Shown: piece by piece, positions 22,952 to 32,132 of the stretch
Layout: the number at the start of each line of letters is the position of its first letter
Numbering within the stretch: position 1 is the stretch's first letter
Origin: Fusarium oxysporum f. sp. lycopersici 4287
Taxonomy: Eukaryota; Ascomycota; Sordariomycetes; Hypocreales; Nectriaceae
Length of the DNA: 64,000 bases
Reading direction: 5' to 3'
NCBI RefSeq assembly: GCF_000149955.1
Contig: NC_030991.1
Location: 1,061,633 to 1,125,632 of the forward strand
Notes under the pieces: model-generated
Told to the model about the DNA's origin: nothing
The model's database searches: none
Seen by the model: only the letters and a program-made list of their open reading frames with translations
Position numbers and translations under genes: made by a program

Positions 22952-23240
22952 TTGATAGTCCTGCGGGTATTCTCTTTAATACTCATCTGCCACCAGTTCA
23001 AGTGTGCTCTTTGTATTAAGAAATCTCACGTTACAACGCATCTACATGACAAGCACGATATCACAGAGGACGCCGGAAGGGGTCCAACACAGTTCCTCCA
23101 GACTGACAGCCTCTGCAACCCTGTATCTATCCCTACCCAAATGCTGTGGTGCATTAGCCTCTGTCACATGCTACTGCCTGAACCACGATTCGAGTGGGCT
23201 TCGTTATATAAAGATCGGGCCATCATGTGCATTTCCCTGG
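22952..23240 (+). pseudogene. OrsD-like (DUF3505) zinc-finger fragment
   Basis: The open frame has ICHQFKCALCIKKSHVTTHL then HDKHDI, which matches the C2H2-like N-terminal finger of the OrsD/DUF3505 family (pattern CxxCxxAL, then HxxxxH). The same segment recurs at 61.8 kb. Downstream the frame drifts and no further family motif is found until 23260. It is a short relic. OrsD proteins are frequently carried with repeats and helicase-like genes in ascomycetes; their biochemical role is unknown. Confidence 0.45.
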
Positions 23241-23260
23241 ACCGGGCAATAATCCCGTAA

Positions 23261-24407
23261 ATTAAGCGCAAGAACTAGACTAACCAATTAACGCTACCTC
23301 CTGAAGTGTGATACTTTTGCTTTGTTGCAAATCACTGACGTTTCTCTACCCCAGTATCAGGTGGGAAGCCCCCCAATGTTTCTACGAAGAGCACACGCCT
23401 TCATTTGTCTCTAGTACGGCCCTCTCACATCTACTACCGGTGACAGAATTTCGAGTACCATACTGTTGCGAATCCGAGACTGGCAACTTGTGGTCTACGG
23501 TATGAGGGCAATGGAGAGGGACAGATCAAAATATAGGGCAAATGGTTTGGACATGTTGTTACATCTCTCTGACTCTATCTGCCAATAAATCCTTTTAAAC
23601 AATTCGAGGTTCTGGATGATCGAGGGCATCTTGGAGTCTAATATCCATTTCATGGTTCGAGGTAAGGCGCGTGATAAGTGTCACCTCTCAGCTAGATTCA
23701 ACTCTAAATAACACATCTCAAAAGCACACTTCAGGCAGTATATCCATTTAATGGACCAATGGATGTAATAAAAAATAATTTTCAATTATCAGCCATAAGA
23801 AAATCTACCATCTCTAACCAACCCAACCCTCAAGGAAGTCGTAGTTAGGTTCGATAAAAACCGTATTAGACTACTTCCGTTATAGAACAACCTATATCTG
23901 AAATTTGCCTTTTCCCAGGTTTTTCTCACGACTGGTCTCATTATCCACCATAACAGAGGAGACGCTGGCTAATTTAAGATTCTTGATTCAATATAGCAAC
24001 GTTGCAAAGACAACCAGGCCCTATGTTGCAGCTTACAAACATATGATAGCCAAGAAACCATGGTTGTACTTGGAGGCGTCGTTTTTACGGAAAGGCTGCT
24101 GCCATGCCAAGCCACCGAGGTTTGCACTTATGACGATGAGTACTTGGCCGACACAAAGTGCTTTCGTATCTTTCAAGGAGGTTGCCTTCCCTGCCATGAA
24201 GAGCACGAAGACGACGTATTTGGCCCATTTGTCAGTGACGACGACAAGGATGTACTGAACGCTTGCAAGTAGTAGACCGTAGCAGGTACATACAAAACAG
24301 GCTGGGCCTCGAAGTTTGACCTTTCAATTACTAAGCGACGCAAGCAAGAATAACAAGTACTGTACTCAGCGCAACCCTCGCTCCAAACATACCGATGCTA
24401 TACCCTT
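23261..24407. other. Intergenic with one unassigned short frame
   Basis: A 70-codon plus-strand frame at 24060-24272 (acidic, Cys-containing, with QGGCLPCHEEHEDD) ends in a normal stop but matches no family I know. It could be a last exon. The rest shows no supported gene. Confidence 0.3.
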
Positions 24408-24535
24408 GTTACGGCTTAGTGCGCCGTAGGCTCCTATAAGGAGCTATACGCACCACTGCAATTGCCACAGTAGCGACTATAGCCTAGTCTTTTGCCCTGT
24501 GGCACGATGGTTAGGTGCGACAGTTATAACCCCAC
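24408..24535 (+). mobile_element. tRNA-related SINE-like repeat, copy 1
   Basis: About 128 bp align with 34200-34340 (reverse strand) and more weakly with 47445-47565 (reverse strand). The shared order is GTTACGG, GCTCCTATAAG, CACCACTG, then a tRNA-like head with an A-box-like GGCACGATGGTTAGGTGC. The B box seen in the 34.2-kb copy is eroded here. Sequence upstream of the tRNA-like part is also shared, so this is a repeat family and not just a decayed tRNA gene. Confidence 0.5.
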
Positions 24536-24976
24536 CACAAAACATGTACTCTCCACAATATACAGCAAGGCAGGGATGCCCCTGACATCCAAAATATTTT
24601 CCCAGTGACACAGCACATAGGCCTACTACTTAACAAAAACACAGAAGCGGTCCAGTGGGAGTGTCCACAATCTTCAACGATACGGAGTTTGCGGGATGAT
24701 CAAGGGACACGGACTTCTGACGGAGATGACTTATAGAGGTTTGAAACAACAATTTGGATTCCTATGATAGACCTCTTAGAAATAGCCGTCAAGACTCTCC
24801 TATCTTAGGGGAAAAAAAGCACAAGCATACCAGTTCTTCACCGTAATACAAGAAATAGGTTTAGTAGACTCAACACCTATACAAGGCTAAGGAGGAAGAA
24901 CGGACTATGACTATCACCAGAATACAGGGCCTACTTCATGTAATCAACAGCCGACCCAACTCCATTGTTCAACCAC

Positions 24977-25654
24977 CTAAATCCAAGAATGGGGAGCGTC
25001 TCCAACCATTTCATAAACCCGAGAGCGCCTACGGTCTCCGTGTATACCATGGGTCTCAGTCTGAACAGAGTCTCCGCTCATTTCATATGGTACAGCCTGC
25101 GGTATAAGCGGCGGTATCCCTTGAGATGCCGCACTTTGAGCACCCGGCAAGCCTGGTTGATTCATCCAACCTTGCGGTGAGGCGGAATTGCCAGCCGAGC
25201 TTGGAACAGTCATCATAGAACTTCTCCATTCGGACTGTACCGAGGAATCTGGGCCTGGCTTTCCGGCGTTCAGGTTAAATGACGATGTACCAGTTAATTG
25301 CGTTTGTTCCATTGGAGAAAACTGCGATGGGGAACGCAGTCGCTCAGCAGGAGGAGTACCATCCTCCTTCGACCGCCGAACAAACCAGAAGATTGCGAGA
25401 GATACAAGCGACAGCGCTACAAAGCCTCCAATTGCGCCGCCGATAATGGCTCCGATCTTGTTACTGCTGGAACGAGACGAAGGAGCAGGAGGGGAAGAAG
25501 GCAGAGAAACAGTAGAGGAGGATGACGATGTAGTCGAAGAAACAAGTTCTATTGATACGATTTGTGAATCACCGTTGGTGTAGGTTGCAGTGACCAAGCC
25601 TGCGTTTTCCTGATCCTTATAGGCAAAAGATACGCTCGAAGCTCGGGTTCCAAG
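24977..25654 (-). CDS. Single-pass membrane protein with Ser-rich ectodomain, partial
   Basis: The minus-strand frame is open from 25654 to a stop at 24977. It has a Ser/Thr-rich stretch (STTSSSSSTVSLPSS), then a transmembrane helix preceded by KIGAIIGGAIGGFVALSLVS and followed by FVRRSK, and a cytoplasmic tail rich in Pro, Ser and Gly with YEM motifs. This layout is common in Mid2/WSC-like fungal sensors and related membrane proteins whose extracellular part sits in upstream exons. No Cys-rich ectodomain was found upstream, so the N-terminal part is either in unrecognised exons or lost. The function is unknown; cell-wall or surface sensing is an inference from architecture only. Confidence 0.5.
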   Translation of the reverse strand, partial: LGTRASSVSFAYKDQENAGLVTATYTNGDSQIVSIELVSSTTSSSSSTVSLPSSPPAPSSRSSSNKIGAIIGGAIGGFVALSLVSLAIFWFVRRSKEDGTPPAERLRSPSQFSPMEQTQLTGTSSFNLNAGKPGPDSSVQSEWRSSMMTVPSSAGNSASPQGWMNQPGLPGAQSAASQGIPPLIPQAVPYEMSGDSVQTETHGIHGDRRRSRVYEMVGDAPHSWI

Positions 25655-26799
25655 TCAGAAAGAGAGGGTAGGATTTTTATAGTTCTGATTGGTCTAAAAC
25701 CTGGAACGTGCCCCGTTCCTGACTAGAATCCTTGAGTAGAATAGGTCAGCACGGCTGTCAGACGAGGTAATTCATGTAGTGAGCGGGTTTCAGGTAGCTG
25801 GCTTCCCGCATGTAATTGGATGTCTCTGGCCATCGATCGACCGGGTTTGTGTGGAAGTTGCAGGTCGATTTTATCGGTCGCTGCTCAGGAGAAGGACAAG
25901 TTGTTGGGGCGACGGAGAGGTGGCTTTGGCACTCCGCGATGCTGTGATGGAGGTGCGGAAGACGGAGTTGAGGATGCCGCTGGCTTGGGCGCAATTCGTT
26001 CACACCGGTGCGTAGAATTCTATGCAGCAGACTTGGATCGCGGCGCAGTTTCCATAAAAGAGATAGCTAATAGCATTTACTATTTCTGCAAATCTCTTCT
26101 TTATTCCCGCACAACGATTGGGGATTTCATTGACAACGCAATGCGCCCTGCAGCTGGTACTACCTACTAATTACAGATACAGCCAAGGCTAACCCAGCCA
26201 GGCTTTTCTATTATGTAATAATTCTGAGTAAACCTCTAATGCCTTAATACCCCGCAGTGCTTCCTGTAATCGCGGACACGCTGTTGTGATCAGAGTCCCA
26301 CTTAGCAATGGTCTGACCAATAATGCCAAGATCCATCAGGCTGTAACGACGGAATCACCTCCCTTCCCCGGGCCCTATGCCACGTCAGATTATGTCGCTT
26401 GAAACATGAAGAAGGTCATTTGGTCAACGATCAACGCTCGGGCCTCCTTCGAGTATGACAATTGGTGGGATACCCATGCAAACTTGCAGGTAGCCACTTC
26501 AGCTCGACAGAGGCAATGCGCAATACGGCTGGCAAAGTGCATAGCTGCGTTAGCGTTACCGCAGGTTTAAATTCCAGGCAGCAATAGCTTAATAACCTTT
26601 GAGCAATCTAAGTTAAAAAACTGCCGTATCCTGTGGGTTTCATCCACCTGATCAGTCGTCATATATAAAGCAACTCGTCGGTATTTATCATAAGGCGAGA
26701 GAGAAAGCTCGGTTACAGCCAACACCTGTAATGCAGCAGGAGGTCCTACTCGATGTAACTCAAGTTACAATACGCTATAAAGTCCATGAGCACGGACTT
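25655..26799. other. Intergenic, no supported gene
   Basis: Overlapping frames on both strands around 25758-26170 show no recognisable domain. Part may be the remains of upstream exons of the membrane protein. Confidence 0.35.
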
Positions 26800-26985
26800 C
26801 TATATAGTAGGCATAGGCCCTCGTGGAAGAAATGCGGCGCGTTTTGTGTTCCTGTATTCCGAGCCTGGATAGAAATGCGCTGCATTTCTAGACGGGAAAT
26901 TTGGGGTAGAGATATGAGAACGCTGATTGGTATAGACATGGAAATGCGGCGCATTTCTGGTCTACATGCTTGATTAGGAAGATAG
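26800..26985 (+). repeat. Triple-palindrome repeat, copy A
   Basis: Three GC-centred near-palindromes lie about 50-60 bp apart: AAATGCGGCGCGTTTT near 26831, GAAATGCGCTGCATTTC near 26873, and GAAATGCGGCGCATTTC near 26940. The order, spacing and flanks (ending CTACATGCTTGATTAGG) are conserved in copy B (34797-34975). There is no coding capacity. Confidence 0.7.
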
Positions 26986-28510
26986 AAGAGCATAAGGAGC
27001 TAAACTTTAAATCTGAGAAGGGATGTGATACTATTAAAACAATGATGTGAAGCTAAGCTCGAGGAGAGAAAGAGTCCTATGCTAAATGCCGGATGATAGC
27101 GAAAGGGAGGACCAGTTGCCCCGTCTGTAGTAAGAACATAGAGAACGCATCCTACGGCTCTACTCAGTATTCTGTAGTCCGATGGCATTCAAAATGCTGG
27201 ATCTGACAATACTATCGCTGGCCCGGAGGGCTTGCGACTCATAGTAGCCATTCCGTGGCAATATGCTCAAAGTGCAGATTTTGCGGCGCAGCCCAGACTA
27301 TTGTTTTTTATTCACATATTATCTTTTGACCACAAATAGTAAGGTTTGCCATACGTCAGGGAAGCGCCACTCTGAACATTGACATGCCTTGCCCTCGCTT
27401 CATGCTACACAACCACAAAGAGCCTTCTTGTCTCATAACTTGCCTGTGGTTTCAATCATCTGCAAGGAGTACATTATACGCTCCAACTTCAATTCGTATT
27501 CTCAGAATTTAGCGCAGGTTCTGTTTATCTGATTGGTAGGTATACTACGCCACAAATGGATGTTGCTGACATGTGACGGCACTTGTGATGGTTTGGGGAG
27601 TGGGAAGTTCCGATCATGCCGTATGGTTTAAGTAACAGAACACATGAGGTATGTTAACATACGGCATTTACCTTTGGTGCACACCGATCAGAGTTTCGGA
27701 GTTAGATTATAGTTGCTCGATCAACAGGTAGCCATGATAAATATGTCCCCCCATGATGAAACCCAAGCCCATACTGCATATCGCGGAACAGCCACACTAT
27801 CTTCTGTGACTGGATGCCACGAAAAATCCTGGTAGAGTTAGCTACCAAAGGTCTATGGCCACCATTATGGCGCAATGTTTGGGTGGACATAGACTTTTGA
27901 TACCTTACTCTGTTTCACTTCTTAATGCTTAAAGGGTGGGTTACAGTAACTCAACAGCGAAAACAAACACAGTCATATCACGCAACAGCAGCATCATGCC
28001 TAACGCTCTGTATGATAATAGCCTTATTCAAATAAGACATCTGGCGGCTGTGGGTAGCTTCGATGACCTTGAACCCACCAAGTTGCAGTCTACCATGAAA
28101 GCCGCCAGAAGGTGTTGCTGACCAGTGACATGTGATGCCAGACTTAGGCTTCTGCTGGAGATATAGAAACCCAGAGACACTAAATTCCACTACTTTCTTG
28201 GTATTGATGTTAGCCAGCGACTGCACGTCACCGTCACGTATGACTTTTCTTGTTGAAGGAACCGGCACAACTCAGAAAACTCTATTATTGTTTTGGAGTA
28301 TACCTGGCACCGGCAGCCAATAGGATGGCCAATATTGAAGTCCCAGTTCCATACTTTGGTCTATTGTAAAGGACTTTCGTACTTGTCTCTGTCATCGACG
28401 CAAGTATCCACCCTGTCCCTCTATTCCAAGTCTTATAAAATCGTTCGTTCCCCATCCTATCTCGTGTAATTGAAATTAAGATAGAATACCAGTTAAATCA
28501 AGCTGCAAAC
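26986..28510. other. Intergenic, no supported gene
   Basis: A 96-codon minus-strand frame at 27978-28268 looks coding-like but matches no family I know. The final 200 bases should contain the promoter of the FAD oxidase. Confidence 0.35.
28433..28440 (+). promoter_or_regulatory. TATA-like element upstream of the FAD oxidase
   Basis: TTATAAAA lies about 70 bp before the start codon at 28511, preceded by a CT-rich stretch (CCCTCTATTCC). This is a plausible core promoter. Confidence 0.4.
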
Positions 28511-29902
28511 ATGCCCCTTCTCGCCAACTGGAATGACGAGATTCGGTTTGAAGTAGCCGATGACCACTTGGAGAGGCCGACGCAGGTTCAGGACGTTCAG
28601 GCCATCGTCAGAAGAGCCCATGAACAGAACCAGCAAGTGACCGTCATCGGTGCTATGCATTCGACCACTGAATGCATAGTAGGTTCCGGCATCGTCATCT
28701 CGATGGAGAACATGGCTCGCGTCCTCTCCGTCGATAGGGAAGGGCTGACTGTTACCGTAGAAGGAGGTGTGACTCTGCGGCAGCTGTGTGCCCACTTGAA
28801 AGAGCTCGGCTTCCAGCCTCCAGTGGTCCTGGAATATGGCAACTTCCAGATTGGCGCCATCAGCGGCACCCACGCCAACGATACCGCTATCAGACGCTCT
28901 GCGCAGTTCTCGTCATTTGTACTCAGCGTGAAGTTGGTTACACCCACTGGTGAGATAATGGAAATATCTGAGTCACGGAACGCGAAATACCTACCCGCCA
29001 TTCGATCCCACTTTGGCATGCTAGGCGTCGTTTGTGAGGTAACTGTGCGTGTGTTCAAGACCCAGCCACTTCACGTCAGTTTCCAGGTTTCACAGATCGA
29101 CACGTTCATGGACAATTTTGCAATAGAGCTGCAGGCTCTGGAAGGACCCAACGACCAAGTGTTCGGGATGCTGTTTCCGACCACCGGCAAGCTGGTCTGG
29201 CAGTGCCGCAAGTTCTTGGATCCGACGATACCAAGGCCAGATTCGCCAACGGCTTGGCTTGATCCGATGGAGAGCAAGAACATTATTCTGTTTGGGGATC
29301 TGTTTTTGCCTCTGGTAAAGGCCGTAACAGCGCTTCGCCCCTCGATTGCCGTGGCCGAACTGATTAATAAGGCGATGGTTGACTTGCCACTAAAGATCAT
29401 CCCCCACAGTCGCTACATCATTGATCCGTGCGATCGTGCCGTCATCTACGCCGAGGACAATCCAAACTTTGACTTCTATGACTGGGTGTTTCCAGAGGCG
29501 CAATGGTGTGAGATGGTCCAGGCGTTCTTACAGCTGAGCCGCCGCTTTCAGCAGCAGCACGGCTTCATCTTGCCGTTGCCCGCACTGATCTACTTTATCG
29601 AGCAGGACCAGGCTTCGCTGCTATCGCGATCCCGGAGTGCGAACATGATGGCCATTGACCCTTTGTTTCCCGATCCTAAGGATCCCATGTGGAAGGAGTT
29701 TCGCCTTGCCTTCAACAAGATTGCTATGACTCACGGCGGCATCCCTCATATCAACAAGACGCGCGACGGGGCGATCAACCATTTTGCCCAGGCCCACGAC
29801 CCGGACAGCATCCGGCAGTTTCTTCAGATACGCCAGCAGCTCGACCCCAATAATCTGTTCCTTAATAACTTCTTCAGGGACATGTTCGCCGGTTACCTCT
29901 GA
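28511..29902 (+). CDS. FAD-linked oxidase of the VAO family (sugar-1,4-lactone oxidase-like)
   Basis: An intact single exon of 463 aa. The N-terminal FAD_binding_4 domain spans about residues 20-180: RPTQVQDVQAIVRRAHEQ, VIGAMHSTTE (where the family has the G(x)HS loop), TVEGGVTLRQLCAHL, then FQIGAISGTHAND and the SHFGMLGVVCEVTVRV segment. The C-terminal half fits the ALO-type substrate domain and ends DPNNLFLNNFFRDMF, a typical terminus. Relatives oxidise aldonolactones or other alcohols using O2 with bicovalent or covalent FAD; the exact substrate is not predictable. There is no signal peptide, so a cytosolic or organelle-membrane location is likely. A TATA-like box is upstream. It is one of the few undamaged genes in the transposon-rich middle of the window. 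Confidence 0.85.
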   Translation: MPLLANWNDEIRFEVADDHLERPTQVQDVQAIVRRAHEQNQQVTVIGAMHSTTECIVGSGIVISMENMARVLSVDREGLTVTVEGGVTLRQLCAHLKELGFQPPVVLEYGNFQIGAISGTHANDTAIRRSAQFSSFVLSVKLVTPTGEIMEISESRNAKYLPAIRSHFGMLGVVCEVTVRVFKTQPLHVSFQVSQIDTFMDNFAIELQALEGPNDQVFGMLFPTTGKLVWQCRKFLDPTIPRPDSPTAWLDPMESKNIILFGDLFLPLVKAVTALRPSIAVAELINKAMVDLPLKIIPHSRYIIDPCDRAVIYAEDNPNFDFYDWVFPEAQWCEMVQAFLQLSRRFQQQHGFILPLPALIYFIEQDQASLLSRSRSANMMAIDPLFPDPKDPMWKEFRLAFNKIAMTHGGIPHINKTRDGAINHFAQAHDPDSIRQFLQIRQQLDPNNLFLNNFFRDMFAGYL

Positions 29903-30548
29903 AACGCGCAGAACAACGGGCAGAGGGAGGGCAAGGAGTGGTTTAGAGCAAAGTCCTGTTAGATTGGTTGCCGACCATCTGATCCCCATTGCTCGCCAGG
30001 GCATAAACTTGTGCTGCCATGTGCTGCGTTCTGTATCTCCGTTTTGTATGCACTGTCTTGTAATAGTTATTGTGTAGTACTGTGACTTATCGCTAGTTAT
30101 CATTCTCAAATACAATCATTATCTCCAGCCCTAGCCCCAGACTGCCGAAAGCGAACTTCCTTGTCCAGCGAGTCCGAGAATTCCAAGTACTTGCTCGATA
30201 CAGAAACCGCTCCAGCAAAGATAGTTCTAATCCTTATGGTCAGGGCTAAGTTTGTTTATTATCATTATTGGTTCTGAAGCCGCCGGCTGAGCGACCAGCG
30301 AAGGAGATTGTGGCTGGTGCAGCGAATTGTATCCTCACAACGATTTATGACCGAGTCAAACGCCCCCATAATGCATGGTGTTTTCTGTTTATCCTATCGC
30401 GGGATTAAAAAGTGCAGATCGCTATCTAAGGCACCTGCCCTAAGGTATAGTCTATGGTGAGCGAGTGGCGATCAGGTAGTCTGGCCAACGCCTGTAGTAT
30501 ACCTCGTCGGGCACCTTAATAGATAGAGGGCTATTAAGTTCTATCTGA
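29903..30548. other. Intergenic, no supported gene
   Basis: This holds the 3' region of the FAD oxidase and then non-coding DNA. Open frames here overlap the oxidase gene in other frames. Confidence 0.4.
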
Positions 30549-30833
30549 CTATAAACTTATAGCAGCGAATATCTCACTGCCTATATCCTTATCGGTCATA
30601 TAATGTTGGTTTAAAGCGTCTTGGTATTCCTCTTCCCGTTCTATAACTTGTTGTAGATAGGCGGACGCTTCAGGTATACGATTCTGAAACACTGCTTTCG
30701 CCTGTTTGGGAGCTGTCTTTAGTTTTGGCTTATTTGTATGCTGTATTTTGGCTATTAAATTGACTTGAAACCAACTGCTGCCTTCTAGAGATGGAAAGAA
30801 ACGCTGGCATGCAACGCCTTTAATCCATGGCAC
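30549..30833 (-). pseudogene. OrsD-like fragment (C-terminal region)
   Basis: The minus frame of 94 codons begins MPWIKGVACQRFFPSLEGSS, followed by WFQV, and continues with a charged helical stretch (QVIEREEEYQDALNQ). The W-x5-CQRFFPS-x3-S-x-WF pattern resembles the segment after the zinc-finger region in OrsD/DUF3505 proteins. There is no complete domain. The assignment rests on one motif and is tentative. Confidence 0.35.
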
Positions 30834-31288
30834 AGGATCAGTCGACGGATGCCCTGTCGCCGGCCTTTCTTTACCCCTAGGATTGTCTCAGAGATGGCAT
30901 CAAACACAATGCTCCTATGTCGCCTCAAGCTGGCGGACGTTAAAGTTGCATAATCGGCACTTCAGTATATCGAGTTTTGGTAGGGCAAGACAAGGAATAG
31001 GCTCGGTTATTAGTGAAGGATACTATAGCGAGACAGCTTAACCTGGCTTCGTAGCATGCCCAGAATCACTTTGATCGCTTTAACCTGTCAGCGCCGAGTC
31101 CCTAGGTCTATTCTAACATGCTTTTTGGAAAGATATGTGGCAATTTCGCTAGTTAAATACGCATACTGACATGTCTGGCATATGAGAATTTGATACTTAA
31201 GGGGAAGGATGAAGAGATATATAGGATTAGAAGAGCTGGGCTCTGTTATATAATTAAGCGTCATGATATAAAAATCGGTCCTAGAGGG

Positions 31289-31563
31289 ACTTAAATTTTG
31301 GCTATAGTTTATATTTGCGGTGATAATAATAAGCCTGAGGCAAAACTTTACGCGATGCGTTATAGTATCGCCGCACCCTTAACGTGGAACAGAGGTCCGG
31401 TCAGAAATTCAAGTCTACCCCCTGTAAAAGTCAAGGCTACCCCCTGGCTAGTAATCGCTACCTCCTGGCTAGTGACTTTAGGAAATCCAATTCTACTCCT
31501 GGTCAGAAACCAAGTCTACCCCGTGTAATACAGGGTAAAATAAATCAATTCTACTACAATTGA
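31289..31563 (+). repeat. Dispersed repeat with CTACCCCCTG-type subrepeats, copy 1
   Basis: About 275 bp align with the reverse complement of 42560-42850. Shared landmarks in order: TTTTGGCTAT, GCCTGAGGCAAAACTTTACG, several units of AAGTCTACCCCCTG type separated by 25-40 bp, GGCTAGTGACTTT, and TAAAATAAATCAATT. There is no coding capacity. The multiple short subrepeats could be transposase-binding sites at the end of a DNA transposon or part of an LTR; the class is undetermined. Confidence 0.6.
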
Positions 31564-31977
31564 TTTTGGTATATAGAACTAAGTGGTCTAGATCTGAGAG
31601 GTTGAATAAGGATAGGAGGGGCTCAAGGCCATGCCGAGCAGATCTGGCAATGCCGTGCTTTTGCCCGGTTACTCCGATACACGTTTAGGACTTGAAGAGA
31701 AACCGCACTTGGCACATATAATGGCTGCTTCTGGTAAGTTACAATAAAGGATCGGCCCCCGAGCTTTGCAGCTTTGCTGGGGGTAAAGTAGGATGGCTAC
31801 GTTGTTCATGGACAGAGAAGCTGGCCATTATGACTAAGCATATGTAAATATAATAGATAGGATGGAATGGCGGAGATAGATTAGATACTATAAAACATGT
31901 GAGTTTCAGTAGAAGATGGTAATGAATGTTGTTGCTTAGGTCTAGGGTAGCCAAGTTGTTAAACTCTACAGGGGTCA

Positions 31978-32132
31978 GCCGACGGAAACGCGACGCGTTT
32001 CGTGTTTTAGGTTTTCTAATTTCATGAGTGCAGTACAAGAAACGCAGTGCGTTTCTATCGGGGAAATATGGGGCGAAAATGCTAGACGATAGTTGGTCAA
32101 AAACAGGAAAACGCAATGCGTTTCTGCTGATA
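31978..32132 (+). repeat. Triple-palindrome repeat, copy C (interrupted)
   Basis: Diverged copy with three palindromes, AAACGCGACGCGTTT near 31986, GAAACGCAGTGCGTTTC near 32039 and AAACGCAATGCGTTT near 32110. It is cut by the pogo element beginning at 32133; its last bases (ATTCTTGAGTAGGG) resume at 33998. This matches GCTTGATTAGGG at the end of the other copies. Confidence 0.65.
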
